Positions 8,480 through 16,995 of a stretch of DNA of 64,000 bases are shown piece by piece. The notes beneath the pieces were generated by a model. That model did no database searches and had not been told where the DNA came from. It worked only from the letters and a program-made list of their open reading frames with translations. A program made the translations under genes and the position numbers. Source of the stretch: Nocardioides nitrophenolicus. GTDB taxonomy: Bacteria > Actinomycetota > Actinomycetes > Propionibacteriales > Nocardioidaceae. The DNA lies in contig NZ_JAFBBY010000001.1 of assembly GCF_016907515.1 (NCBI RefSeq), forward strand, positions 1,116,001 through 1,180,000, in the 5' to 3' direction. Every line of letters starts with the position of its first letter. Positions within the stretch are counted from its first letter, which is position 1.

Positions 8480-9198
8480 GCGTCGGTCAGGCAGTAGACC
8501 CGGCCGACCGGGTCGGCGAGCACCGTCCAGTGCCGGTGCTGCGCCAGCACCCGGGCGCCGAGGCCGAGATGGCGCTCGGTCTCCGCGGCACGATCGGTGG
8601 TCCCCCAGTCGAGATGGGCGCGCACCTCGCCGGTGTCGTCGGCGCCGAGGCGCTGGACCAACAGCCCGAGCGGCTGACCGGCGGGCGCGTCGAGCACGTC
8701 GAACTCCTCGGCGACCGCGGAGCGCCGCGGTCGCCAGCCGGTGACGGCGGCCCAGAAACCCAGCTCGCGGTCGTACGCCGACCGCGGCACGTCGATCGCC
8801 ACCTGGCGCACCCGAGACGCGGACCCGGGCCCGTGGGTCGTGGCCGCGGGCGGCTGGGCCGCGGCATGGTCGACGAAGCAGAACACCAGGCCGGCGGGCG
8901 AGGCCATCACGACGTAGCCGCGGTCGGCGACGATCGTCGCCCCCGCCACCCGCGCGGCGTCGGCGGCCGCCAACGGGTCGGCGACGTGGAGGTCGAGGTG
9001 GATCCGGTCGGGGCCGGCATGGCGGCGCTGCACCTTGAGATAGGCGTCGCCGTCGGGCGGAAGCAGCGTCGCGAACTCGTCATGGGCGCCACGCGGGGGC
9101 GAGACGGCGTACCCGGTCGCCTCCTGCCAGAAGCCCACCGTCTCCTGGTGGTGCGCGGGCGCGCTGTCGAGGAAGGCGGTGATCCAGGACGGATGCAT
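8470..9198 (-). CDS. Two-domain VOC (glyoxalase/bleomycin-resistance fold) protein
   Basis: The 242-residue protein has two tandem VOC domains, one starting at MHPSWITAFLDSAP and the second at VRQVAIDVPRSAYDRELGFW. Each has the HxDL-type beta strand (RIHLDLHVAD and VRAHLDWGTTD), which supplies a metal ligand in catalytic members. The alternation GRVYCLTD / GLVFCFVDH closes the domains. The substrate is unknown; such paired domains occur in small-molecule lyases and binding proteins. The start at 9198 is chosen because the upstream in-frame sequence overlaps the next gene out of character. Confidence 0.8.
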   Translation of the reverse strand: MHPSWITAFLDSAPAHHQETVGFWQEATGYAVSPPRGAHDEFATLLPPDGDAYLKVQRRHAGPDRIHLDLHVADPLAAADAARVAGATIVADRGYVVMASPAGLVFCFVDHAAAQPPAATTHGPGSASRVRQVAIDVPRSAYDRELGFWAAVTGWRPRRSAVAEEFDVLDAPAGQPLGLLVQRLGADDTGEVRAHLDWGTTDRAAETERHLGLGARVLAQHRHWTVLADPVGRVYCLTDAQP

Positions 9199-9205
9199 CG
9201 CGCGG

Positions 9206-9583
9206 TCAGCCCCCGACCGGGGCGCAGTCGTGTCCGCAGCCGTCGGCCGGGAGCGGGCCGTCGGCGTGGGCGGCCGGCCGGTGCAGGACGGCGGCGGTGG
9301 CGGTGACGACCACGTCGTCACCGTCGCTCACGGCGCTGCCGTCGACGAGCAGGGTGAACCCGTGGCGCTCGCGCGGCGGGAACACCACGGTCACCGTGGG
9401 GTTCTCAGCGAGGTTGCGCAGCGTGCCACGGCCCGGCCCGGCGATCCGCAGCGTGCCGTCGTCGCCGGCGACCGGGTCGACGGTCACGACCTTGACCTGG
9501 GGCGAGGACGTCGACAGCAGGTAGCCGCTGTCGAAGTCGGCGAGGGCCTGGCGCAGGTCCGCGGGATCCACCGGGATGCTCAT
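9206..9583 (-). CDS. PNPOx-like flavin-binding protein
   Basis: The 125-residue protein resembles the pyridoxamine 5'-phosphate oxidase-like split-barrel family. Features are FDSGYLLSTSSPQVKVVTVDP, a GRGTLRNLAENPTVTVVFPP segment (phosphate/flavin side of the barrel), and GFTLLVDGSAV. The C-terminus ends with a Cys/His cluster (DGCGHDCAPVGG) that looks like an added metal-binding tail. The GTG/ATG choice is clear: ATG at 9583 gives MSIPVDPADLRQAL. It precedes the VOC gene by 7 bp on the same strand, so the two are probably one operon. Confidence 0.75.
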   Translation of the reverse strand: MSIPVDPADLRQALADFDSGYLLSTSSPQVKVVTVDPVAGDDGTLRIAGPGRGTLRNLAENPTVTVVFPPRERHGFTLLVDGSAVSDGDDVVVTATAAVLHRPAAHADGPLPADGCGHDCAPVGG

Positions 9584-9612
9584 GAGCCCAGGGTAGGGCG
9601 CGGCACCGACCC

Positions 9613-10392
9613 TCACCACAGGCCGAGCACGCCACCCCCGAGCCGGACCACGAAGGCGCTCACCACGGCGATGAAGAACAGCCGGACGAACCGCGCGCCG
9701 CGGGCGACGGCGGTGCGGGCGCCGAGGTAGCCGCCGACCAGGTTGCAGGCGCCCATCACCAGGCCGACGTCCCACAGCACCGCGCCGTGGGGGACGAACA
9801 GCAGCAGCGCGCCGACGTTCGTCGCGAAGTTGGCGAGCTTGGCCTTCGCGGAGGCCTGCAGGAAGTCGTAGCCGAGCAGCCCGACGAGGGCGAACACGAA
9901 GAAGCTGCCGGTGCCCGGGCCGAGGACGCCGTCGTAGCAGCCGATCACGAAGCCGACCGCCATCGCGGCGACGAGGTGCCGGTGGCCCGCGAAGCGCAGG
10001 GCGGTCCGCTCGCCGAGCTCGGGACGGACCAGGACGTAGCCGCCGACCACGACCAGCGCCACCAGCACGATCGGCTCGAAGGCCTCGCGCGGGATCCGGG
10101 ACGCCGCCAGGGCGCCGGTGAAGGCACCGACCAGTGCGAGCCCCATCAGCGGCAGGGCGGTGCGCAGGTCCGGGCCGATCCGGCGGCAGTAGGTGAGCGA
10201 GCTGGCGGCGGTGCCGCACACGGAGGCGAGCTTGTTGGTGGCGAGCACCTGCACCGGGCTCGCGCCGGGCAGGCCCAGCAGCAGCGCGGGCAGCTGGACC
10301 AGGCCCCCGCCGCCGACCACCGCGTCGACGAAGCCCGCGGCCAGGGCGGCCAGCGCGAGCAGGGCGATCACGGTCACGCTGAGCTCCGCCAC
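9613..10392 (-). CDS. TSUP (TauE/SafE) family permease
   Basis: This 259-residue integral membrane protein has about eight helices. It carries the two family signatures GFVDAVVGGGGLVQLPALL near the N-terminus and GCYDGVLGPGTGSFFVFA in the second half. The family exports or imports sulfur-containing anions and related organic anions; the substrate here is unknown. It follows the lipoprotein gene at 10402 by 9 bp on the same strand, so it may be the distal gene of the hydrolase operon. Confidence 0.9.
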   Translation of the reverse strand: MAELSVTVIALLALAALAAGFVDAVVGGGGLVQLPALLLGLPGASPVQVLATNKLASVCGTAASSLTYCRRIGPDLRTALPLMGLALVGAFTGALAASRIPREAFEPIVLVALVVVGGYVLVRPELGERTALRFAGHRHLVAAMAVGFVIGCYDGVLGPGTGSFFVFALVGLLGYDFLQASAKAKLANFATNVGALLLFVPHGAVLWDVGLVMGACNLVGGYLGARTAVARGARFVRLFFIAVVSAFVVRLGGGVLGLW

Positions 10393-10401
10393 ACCGGGAC
10401 T

Positions 10402-10911
10402 CTACGAGGGCCACGGCAGGTCCTCGACGGGGCGGTCGGCGTACGCCTCGGCCACGGCGCGCGAGGTCGCGACGCACCGGGTGGAGAGGTCGACCTGGAC
10501 CAGTGCCGCCCCGAGCACCAGGTGGAGCACCAGCGCGCCCCTGGTCGCGGTCAGCAGCGGGCCGGCGGGGTCGGCGACCCGCCAGCCGTCGTCCCGGAGC
10601 AGGCCGACGGCCGCCGCCGTCGCCTCGGGCGGGGCCAGCTCGCCGGAGGAGTCGAGGTGCACGAAGTCCTCGAGGACCACGCCGCGCGGCGCGAGGTCGT
10701 CGCCGCAGACCGCGAACGAGCGGCTCCCCCGCACGCCGCCGAGCCCGAGCTGGGCGGCGATCTCGTGGAGGACGCCGGCGCGGGCCCGGTCGGCGTCGCG
10801 CACCACCGCGGCGACGTCGGCACGGCCCGCGCCGGCGCCGGCGGCACAGCCGGCCGTGACGAGCGGCAGGCCGAAGGCCAGGACCACCCGGTGGGTCCAG
10901 CGCGTCGTCAT
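10402..10911 (-). CDS. Predicted lipoprotein in WXG-hydrolase operon
   Basis: This 169-residue protein of unknown family begins MTTRWTHRVVLAFGLPLVTAG, then CAAGAGAG. This is a lipobox-like VTAGC with the lipidated Cys near residue 22. The rest is a compact alpha/beta region with DRARAGVLHEIAAQLGLGG. A Cys pair (FAVCGDD and STRCVAT) could form a disulfide outside the cell. Its ATG overlaps the stop of the upstream hydrolase gene (ATGA), so the two are translationally coupled. No homologue is recognised; its job is probably tied to that hydrolase. Confidence 0.75.
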   Translation of the reverse strand: MTTRWTHRVVLAFGLPLVTAGCAAGAGAGRADVAAVVRDADRARAGVLHEIAAQLGLGGVRGSRSFAVCGDDLAPRGVVLEDFVHLDSSGELAPPEATAAAVGLLRDDGWRVADPAGPLLTATRGALVLHLVLGAALVQVDLSTRCVATSRAVAEAYADRPVEDLPWPS

Positions 10912-12695
10912 GACATGGCCCCCAGCGGGCCGTGCTCCCACAGCCAGGTCCCGGCCTCGGCGAGGCCGTCGGCCACGCTCGCGGCGCTCGCCGTCGCGAG
11001 CAGCTCGGGCAGGGTGAGGTGACCGCCGCCGTCGGCGCCCCGGGAGGGCTGCTCGACGACCTCCTCGTCGGCGCCCACGACGACGTGGCCGACGTTCGCG
11101 AGCGAGGCACCGGTGAAGTACGACGTGTGGTTGGCGAGCAGCTCCTCGGCCCGGAGCCCGCCGTCACCGGTCGCGAACCGGGTGCCGCCGAAGGCCACGT
11201 CGGCCGGGTCGTGTCCCAGCGGGCCGAGGCCGCCGCGGTCACCGCTGCCGAGCAGGGACACCGGGTCGTGGTCCTTGCTGCCGACCCAGACCTGCGCGTC
11301 GGTGAGCTCGCCGGCGGTCGCGGCGGGAACGCCCGGGCTGCCGAGGAGGACCGCGTCGTCGACGGGGAGGCCGCCGAGCAGGGCGTGCCCGAGCGTCGTG
11401 GAGCCGTAGCTGTGACCGACGACGGTCAGCTGGGCGGGCGGTCCCTGGTCGGAGGCGCGCACGCCGGCGACGAAGTCGAGCAGCCGCTCACCGCCGGCCG
11501 CCGCCTTGACGGGGAGTGCGACCCCGTCGACGTCGGAGCGGCCGAGCGGGTCGAGCGGGTCGAGCGGGTTGCCGTTGGGGGCGTCGTAGTCGGCCCAGTA
11601 GACCGACGCGACGCTGCCCTGGCCCTCGGCGACGGCGGCCTGGTGGAGGTCGAGGGTCTTGGGGAGGTTGCCCGAGACGCTGCCGGTGTCGGTGGTCAGC
11701 CCCGGCACGGTGACCGAGACGTGGTCGGCGGTGTCGGGGTCACCGAACGCGACCGCCACCCCGCCGTCGCCGGAGTGCAGCTCGGGGGTGTAGACGACCA
11801 GCTCGGTCAGGTGGCGGCCGGTCACGGGATCGAGCAGGTCGCGGTACTTGTCGAGTCCCTTCTGCACGGCTCGCGCGTTGGCGAGCGCACGCTCCTCGTC
11901 GAGGTTGAGCTGTCCGTCGCGCTCCCGCTCACCGTCGCGGTCGAGGTCGCGGGCCAGGTCGCCGCGGTTGGCCCGGTCGCGGTCGGCCATCGGTACGCCG
12001 GCGGCCTGGCCGACCAGGGCGGGCTGGGCGGTGATCAGGGCGGTGCGCTCGGCCGGGCTCAGCCCGCGCCACCACTCGGCGAGAGCGACCGGGTCTCCCC
12101 GCAGCCGACGCAGCCGGCCGGCGAGCACGCCGGGGTCGGGCCGGGCCGGGTCGGCCGCGGTCGCCATGCCCTCCGGGACGCTGTCGACCTCGCGCAGCGC
12201 GGTGACCAGGGCGGCCTCCGCCTGCTCCCGGTCGGCACGCCAGGCGTCGACCCGGTCGCGCAGCTCACCGGCCCGCGCCGCCAGGGCGGCGGCACGGCGC
12301 CGCAGCTCGGGCAGCCGGCTCTCGGCGGCGACCAGCACGTCGGCCGCCAGCGCGTCGATCTCGCCGTTGAGCACGGTGCGCTCCCCGTCGAGCCGGGCCC
12401 GCCTCGCGAGCAGGCGCACCAGGCGCTCGCCGAACCGGTCCACCGCCGTCACCGCCCGGTCGAGCGCCGCGACCCCCGCGTCGAGTCGGACCGCGACCCG
12501 GGTGGCGGCGTGCTCGTGGGCCCGGGCGGTGTCGCCCTCCCAGGCGGGCGCGGCGATCGAGGCCGCCCAGCCGTGGACGTCGGCGATCGCGATCGCGGCG
12601 GCGCGCAGGTCGGTGGCCAGGTCCTGCGCGCCGGCCGGCGTGGAGGTCAGCAGCGGACAGGCCGGGACGTGGGCGGGGACGTGGACCAGGGTCAC
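10908..12695 (-). CDS. WXG-like / DUF1023 alpha/beta-hydrolase fusion
   Basis: The 595-residue protein has an N-terminal helical region (residues about 20-190) containing a Trp-Glu-Gly turn at 52-54 and long Ala/Arg coiled coils, resembling ESX-type WXG100 domains. A DUF1023-type serine hydrolase domain follows. Its nucleophile elbow is VVGHSYGSTTLGHAL, with preceding SVYWADYDAPNGNP and following VLLGSPGVP. A late ANVGHVVV and Asp-rich segments could supply the acid and His of the triad. An acidic DLDRDGERERDG stretch may bind calcium. The GTG at 12695 overlaps the upstream stop (GTGA). Such proteins are typical of actinobacteria; the substrate and secretion route are unknown. Confidence 0.8.
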   Translation of the reverse strand: MTLVHVPAHVPACPLLTSTPAGAQDLATDLRAAAIAIADVHGWAASIAAPAWEGDTARAHEHAATRVAVRLDAGVAALDRAVTAVDRFGERLVRLLARRARLDGERTVLNGEIDALAADVLVAAESRLPELRRRAAALAARAGELRDRVDAWRADREQAEAALVTALREVDSVPEGMATAADPARPDPGVLAGRLRRLRGDPVALAEWWRGLSPAERTALITAQPALVGQAAGVPMADRDRANRGDLARDLDRDGERERDGQLNLDEERALANARAVQKGLDKYRDLLDPVTGRHLTELVVYTPELHSGDGGVAVAFGDPDTADHVSVTVPGLTTDTGSVSGNLPKTLDLHQAAVAEGQGSVASVYWADYDAPNGNPLDPLDPLGRSDVDGVALPVKAAAGGERLLDFVAGVRASDQGPPAQLTVVGHSYGSTTLGHALLGGLPVDDAVLLGSPGVPAATAGELTDAQVWVGSKDHDPVSLLGSGDRGGLGPLGHDPADVAFGGTRFATGDGGLRAEELLANHTSYFTGASLANVGHVVVGADEEVVEQPSRGADGGGHLTLPELLATASAASVADGLAEAGTWLWEHGPLGAMS

Positions 12696-13021
12696 GGCCG
12701 GCTCCGCTCCGTCGCGGCGGACTCCGCCCACGGCAGCAGCGCCCGCAGCCGGTCGGCCTGCACCCGGTCGACGAGGACGAGCAGGCGATGGAAGAAGTCC
12801 GCGTCGTCGGCGTGCTCCTGGGCCAGGCGGGCCAGGGCCCGGACCTCCTCGACCCAGGGCTCGGCGAACGCCGTCACGGCCGCCGTGACCGCGGCCGAGA
12901 GGTCGTCGCCGGACATCCGGGCCAGGCGGCGCCAGGCGCCGTCGAGCTGGTCGGCGGCCGCGTCCCAGCGGCCGCGGGTCGCCGCGAGCACGGCGTACGG
13001 GATCTCGAGGGTGATCGTCAT
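12692..13021 (-). CDS. Small helical protein, first gene of hydrolase operon
   Basis: The 109-residue protein is almost entirely alpha-helical (AVLAATRGRWDAAADQLDGA, then LSAAVTAAVTAFAEPWVEEV and DADFFHRLLVLVDRVQADRL). A Trp near residue 19 and another near 56 resemble the helical-hairpin layout of WXG100/ESX partners, although no Trp-x-Gly turn is seen. Its stop overlaps the hydrolase GTG, so it is likely made together with it and may act as partner or chaperone. The family is not recognised. Confidence 0.65.
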   Translation of the reverse strand: MTITLEIPYAVLAATRGRWDAAADQLDGAWRRLARMSGDDLSAAVTAAVTAFAEPWVEEVRALARLAQEHADDADFFHRLLVLVDRVQADRLRALLPWAESAATERSRP

Positions 13022-13100
13022 GGCCGGGCGGATGCCCGAGCGGCAGGGCCGGGAAACGGCCGGATCCGGTTGTCCACAGCGGCCCCGGATCTACGCGGGA

Positions 13101-15146
13101 TCAGCCCGCCCAGAACCCGCGCGAACCGAACCAGTCGCCGTAGCTGCCCGGCCCGGAGCCACGACCGCCGGGCCCACCGCGGCGCGAGCCGAGGTAGGAG
13201 CCGACCACCGCGGCGCCGAGGTCGTCGGACTCGGGGGCGATCACCGAGCCGTCGACCCGGCGGGCCATCGACTCGATGAACCGGGCCAGGCCGGGGTCCT
13301 CGCCCAGCCGGAAGAAGGTGGTCTGCGCCCCCAGCCGGCGGGCGTTGTCGAGCTCGCGGACGGCGAGGGCGATGGTCATCGGGTGCGGCGGGTAGGCGAA
13401 GTAGACGTCGCCGCTCGACTCGAGGTGGGAGGTCGGCTCGCCGTCGGTGACGACGAGCAGCACCGGCTGGGCGTGGGGATGCTTGCGGAAGTGCCGGTTG
13501 GCCAGCAGCAGGGCGTGGTGGAGGTTGGTGCCCTTCGCCCAGCGGGCGTCGAGCGCGGTGAGCTCCTCGATCCGCATGGTCTGGGCGTGCCGGCCGAAGC
13601 CGATCAGCTCCAGGCTGTCGCCGCGGAAGCGCGAGCCGATCAGGGTGTGCAGCGCGAGCGCGGTCTGCTTCATCGGCACCCAGCGCCCGTCCATCGCCAT
13701 CGAGAACGAGGTGTCGACGCACAGCGCGACCGCCGCCTGGGTGCGGGCCTCGGTCTCGGCGACCTCGACGTCGTCGATCGAGAGCAGCGGGCCGCCGGGC
13801 TCGCCGGCACGGCGCAGCACGCCGTTGAGGATGGTGCGCGGCAGGTCCCACGGCTCGGTGTCGCCGAACTCCCAGGCCCGGGTCGCCCCGGACAGGTCGC
13901 CGGCCGCGCCGGCCTGGCGTACGTCGCGCTGGCCCTGGCGCCCGGACATCCGCTGGGCCACGTCGCGCAGCAGGGCCTTGCCGAGCTGGCGCATCGCCTT
14001 GGGCGTGAGCCGCAGCTCGCCGTCGAAGCCGCGCTCCATCGCACCCGACTCGCGCAGCGCCTTCTCGAGCTCCTGGAGCTTGCGGGCGTCGACCGCGGCC
14101 TCGTTGCCGAGCTGGCGGGCGAGCTTGTCGAGGTCGACCCAGGAAAGATCAGCGGAGCCGAGGCGGGCGCCGCCAGGATTGCTCGCCTGGGCCAGCTGGT
14201 CGGCCAGTGCGTCGAGGTCGGCGAGGTCCTGCAGCACGCCGGTGCCGTCGCCGAGGCCGAGGCCGGTGGTCGAGGGGTCGCCGTCGCCGAACTGCTCCGA
14301 GCCGCCCCAGTCCTCGCCCGGGCGCAGCGCCATCAGGTTCTGGTCGAGCCGGCCGAGCTGGTCCATCAGCGCCGGCGAGCCGAACGCCTGGGCGGAGAGC
14401 TGCATCAGCTCGGCGCGCTGCTCGGGACTCATCGAGTTGAGCATCCGCTGCGCGGCCGCCGAGCGCTGGGCGAGCGCGTCGAGCAGCTCGTCGACGTCCT
14501 GGGGGTTCTCGGGGAAGTGCTGGCCGTGCTTGGCCATGAAGTCCGCGAAGTCCTCGGGCGTGTCCTCGCCGCGGGCATGCTTCTCGAGCAGGTCGTTGAG
14601 GTCGCCGAGCATCTCGCTGATGGCCTGCCGGTCCTCGTCGGTGGCGTTCTCGAGGGCCTGCTTCATGCCGGCGAAGCGCTGGTCGAGCAGCTCGCGGCCG
14701 AGCAGGTCCTTGATCTGCTCGAAGGCCTCGCGTGCCTCGCGGGACTGCCAGTCGTAGTCGCCGAGCTCGGTGACCGCGGCCGCCGGCGAGTCGGGCAGGT
14801 TCTGCAGCCGCAGCTCGCGGAAGGCGCGGTCGCCGTCGTCCATCATCGCGTCGCGGGCGAGCTGCTTGCGCTCCTCGAGGACCGCCTTCTCGAGCAGCTC
14901 ACGCACCTCGTTGAGCGTGCCGTCGAGGTTGTGGCGCTGGAGCAGCTCACGGCGCCGCTCGGCCACCCGCCGGGCGAGGTCGTCGAGGCCGGCCTGGTCC
15001 TGCCCGCCGCGGCGCAGGAACTCGCGCATCGCGCGCTCCGGGCTGTAGCCGGCCATCACGTCCTCGCCGATCGCGTCCAGTGCCTCGGCGATGTCGACGG
15101 GCGGGGCGAGCGGGTCACCGCCGTCGTAGCGGCGGTAGCGGCTCAC
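13101..15146 (-). CDS. Von Willebrand factor A domain protein of a MoxR/vWA system
   Basis: The 681-residue protein has a long alpha-helical, Asp/Gln-rich N-terminal region (residues about 1-440: ERRRELLQRHN, DLNDLLEKHARGEDTP). A C-terminal vWA domain follows. The metal-ion-dependent adhesion site is present as CVDTSFSMAMDG (DxSxS), a downstream Thr (AKGTNLHHALLLA) and VTDGEPTSH. The tail is Gly/Arg-rich (SRRGGPGGRGSGPGSYG). Such proteins work with MoxR AAA+ ATPases in chelatase-like or chaperone roles. The GTG start overlaps the OsmC-like stop (GTGA). It is the last gene of the operon; no signal peptide is seen, so it is cytosolic. Confidence 0.88.
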   Translation of the reverse strand: MSRYRRYDGGDPLAPPVDIAEALDAIGEDVMAGYSPERAMREFLRRGGQDQAGLDDLARRVAERRRELLQRHNLDGTLNEVRELLEKAVLEERKQLARDAMMDDGDRAFRELRLQNLPDSPAAAVTELGDYDWQSREAREAFEQIKDLLGRELLDQRFAGMKQALENATDEDRQAISEMLGDLNDLLEKHARGEDTPEDFADFMAKHGQHFPENPQDVDELLDALAQRSAAAQRMLNSMSPEQRAELMQLSAQAFGSPALMDQLGRLDQNLMALRPGEDWGGSEQFGDGDPSTTGLGLGDGTGVLQDLADLDALADQLAQASNPGGARLGSADLSWVDLDKLARQLGNEAAVDARKLQELEKALRESGAMERGFDGELRLTPKAMRQLGKALLRDVAQRMSGRQGQRDVRQAGAAGDLSGATRAWEFGDTEPWDLPRTILNGVLRRAGEPGGPLLSIDDVEVAETEARTQAAVALCVDTSFSMAMDGRWVPMKQTALALHTLIGSRFRGDSLELIGFGRHAQTMRIEELTALDARWAKGTNLHHALLLANRHFRKHPHAQPVLLVVTDGEPTSHLESSGDVYFAYPPHPMTIALAVRELDNARRLGAQTTFFRLGEDPGLARFIESMARRVDGSVIAPESDDLGAAVVGSYLGSRRGGPGGRGSGPGSYGDWFGSRGFWAG

Positions 15147-15538
15147 GGCTCCCTCCTTCGTACGTCGGCGCCGGCGCGCAGCGCGCGGGGGATCTCGGCC
15201 ACCTCGTCGACCACCTCGAGCAGCAGCCGTACCGTGTCGGCGGGCGCGGTGGTGTCGAGCACGACGTCGTAGTCGATGCCGGTCGAGGTCCAGACGTCGT
15301 CGAAGCCGCCGTCGGCGGTGACCGCCACCCCGTGCACGGGTACGTCGAGCCGCTGGGCCTCGCGGTAGGTGTCGTTGAGAACGCACAGCGCCACCGCGAG
15401 ATGGAGCACCTGGGCGCCATTGGTCGCGGGGCCGGCGAGCACGCCCTCCTCGGTCCAGGTGTGCGGCAGCACGACCCCCTCACCTGCGCGGAGGGTGCCG
15501 GACGAGACCCGCACGCCGAACGGGGAGGGATCAGCCAT
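15143..15538 (-). CDS. OsmC-like protein inside the MoxR/vWA operon
   Basis: The 131-residue protein starts MADPSPFGVRVSSGTLRAG. The layout is like OsmC/Ohr: beta strands, then a helix with NGAQVLHLAVALCVLNDTYREAQRLD, holding a single Cys where OsmC has a redox Cys, then VTADGGFDD and a final helix. The usual first catalytic Cys and Glu pair is not visible, so peroxidase activity is doubtful. It overlaps the AAA+ gene by 8 bp and the vWA gene by 4 bp. That placement is unusual and suggests a shared task. Confidence 0.7.
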   Translation of the reverse strand: MADPSPFGVRVSSGTLRAGEGVVLPHTWTEEGVLAGPATNGAQVLHLAVALCVLNDTYREAQRLDVPVHGVAVTADGGFDDVWTSTGIDYDVVLDTTAPADTVRLLLEVVDEVAEIPRALRAGADVRRREP

Positions 15539-16946
15539 AGATGGTCTCCACGCCGTCGGAGTCCTTGCCGATCTTGCGGGCCAGGAAGAGCCCCTCGAGG
15601 GCGAGCTCGATCGCGGCTGCGCGCTCGCCGTCGGTGCGTCCGCCACCCGATCCGTTCACCCGCTCGCAGACCTGGTCGTAGAGGTCGGACTCCCCCAGCA
15701 CCGGCAGGCCGGTGAGCACGTCGCGGGCGGTGACCTGGCCGCCGGTGACGACGGTCGCGCCCTCCTCGATGGCGTCGACCAGCAGCGCGAAGTCGAGCCC
15801 GCGGAAGCGCTCCCGCACGGTCTCGGCGGTGGCCGTGCGCAGCAGGTGGGTGAGGATCTCGGCCTCCCGGCCCTCCTCGCCCGACTCGAACTCGATCTTG
15901 CCGCCGAGGACGTCGACCGCGGTCTCCAGGTCGACCACCCGGGCGACCGCCCGGTCCTCCCCCTGGATGGTCGCCCGGCGCAGGGCCGCGGCGGCGATGG
16001 TCTCGGCGCCGGCGATCGCGAACCGGGCGGAGACGCCGGAACGCTGGTCGACCGCGCTGGACTCGCGCAGGTTGCGGGTGAAGCGGGCCAGGATCTCGAC
16101 CAGGAAGTCGGGTACGTCGACCCGGTCGGGCAGCAGGTCCGCCTCCTGCCGGATCACGGCGATCTCAGCGTCGAGGGCGCGGGGGTAGTGGGTGCGGATC
16201 TCGGCGCCGAAGCGGTCCTTGAGCGGGGTGATGATCCGGCCGCGGTTGGTGTAGTCCTCCGGGTTGGCGGAGGCGACCACGAAGACGTCGAGCGGGAGCC
16301 GCAGGACGTAGCCGCGGATCTGGATGTCGCGCTCCTCCATCACGTTGAGCATCGCGACCTGGATCCGCTCGGCGAGGTCGGGCAGCTCGTTGATGGCGAC
16401 GATGCCCCGGTGCGAGCGGGGGATCAGCCCGAAGTGGATGGTCTCGGGGTCGCCCAGGGAGCGGCCCTCGGCGACCTTCATCGGGTCGACGTCGCCGATC
16501 AGGTCGGCGACGCTGGTGTCGGGGGTGGCCAGCTTCTCGGCGTACCGCTCGTCGCGGTGGCGCCAGGAGATCCGCAGCTCGTCGCCGTAGGACGCCACGG
16601 CGGCCTTCGAGGCCACCGTGACCGGCTCGTAGGGATGCTCGCCGAGCTCGGAGCCGGAGATCACCGGCGTCCACTCGTCGAGGAGCCCGACCAGGGTGCG
16701 CAGCAGCCGGGTCTTGCCCTGGCCGCGCTCGCCCAGCAGGACGACGTCGTGGCCGGCGATGATCGCCCGCTCGAGCTGCGGGATGACGGTGTCCTCGAAG
16801 CCGTGCAGCCCGGGCCAGGGGTCCTCCCCCGCAGCGAGCCGGGCCAGCAGGTTGTCGCGGAGCTCGGCGCGCAGCGGCTTGAGCGCGTGGCCGGAGGCAC
16901 GGAGCTCGCCGAGGGTGGAGATCGTCGGAGCCGGAGTGGTCACCAT
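15531..16946 (-). CDS. MoxR/magnesium-chelatase-like AAA+ ATPase
   Basis: The 471-residue AAA+ protein is of the BchI/MoxR clade. Walker A is GERGQGKTR (residues 72-80), Walker B lies in GIVAINELPDL, and the sensor-like VASANPEDYTNRGRI and Arg-finger region KDRFGAEIRTHYP follow. The C-terminal helical lid includes GVSARFAIAGAETIAAAALRRA. These ATPases form hexamers and act with vWA partners on metal insertion or complex assembly; the partner here is the downstream vWA protein. It is the first gene of the three-gene operon, divergent from the cyclase gene by 49 bp. The target complex is unknown. Confidence 0.9.
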   Translation of the reverse strand: MVTTPAPTISTLGELRASGHALKPLRAELRDNLLARLAAGEDPWPGLHGFEDTVIPQLERAIIAGHDVVLLGERGQGKTRLLRTLVGLLDEWTPVISGSELGEHPYEPVTVASKAAVASYGDELRISWRHRDERYAEKLATPDTSVADLIGDVDPMKVAEGRSLGDPETIHFGLIPRSHRGIVAINELPDLAERIQVAMLNVMEERDIQIRGYVLRLPLDVFVVASANPEDYTNRGRIITPLKDRFGAEIRTHYPRALDAEIAVIRQEADLLPDRVDVPDFLVEILARFTRNLRESSAVDQRSGVSARFAIAGAETIAAAALRRATIQGEDRAVARVVDLETAVDVLGGKIEFESGEEGREAEILTHLLRTATAETVRERFRGLDFALLVDAIEEGATVVTGGQVTARDVLTGLPVLGESDLYDQVCERVNGSGGGRTDGERAAAIELALEGLFLARKIGKDSDGVETIYG

Positions 16947-16995
16947 CTCACGCTACTGCGGCCCGCAAGGGGTTTCCTGGCCCTAGTCTTCGACC

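Noticed and set aside
13070..13078. Single TTGTCCACA box, like an actinobacterial DnaA site
   Set aside because: An origin would need a cluster of boxes with dnaA or dnaN nearby. Only one box is seen, near a promoter, so it is probably coincidental.
10932..15272. Plus-strand open frame of 1446 codons
   Set aside because: It is antisense to the hydrolase and vWA genes, which have clear motifs on the minus strand. No domain is seen in this frame.
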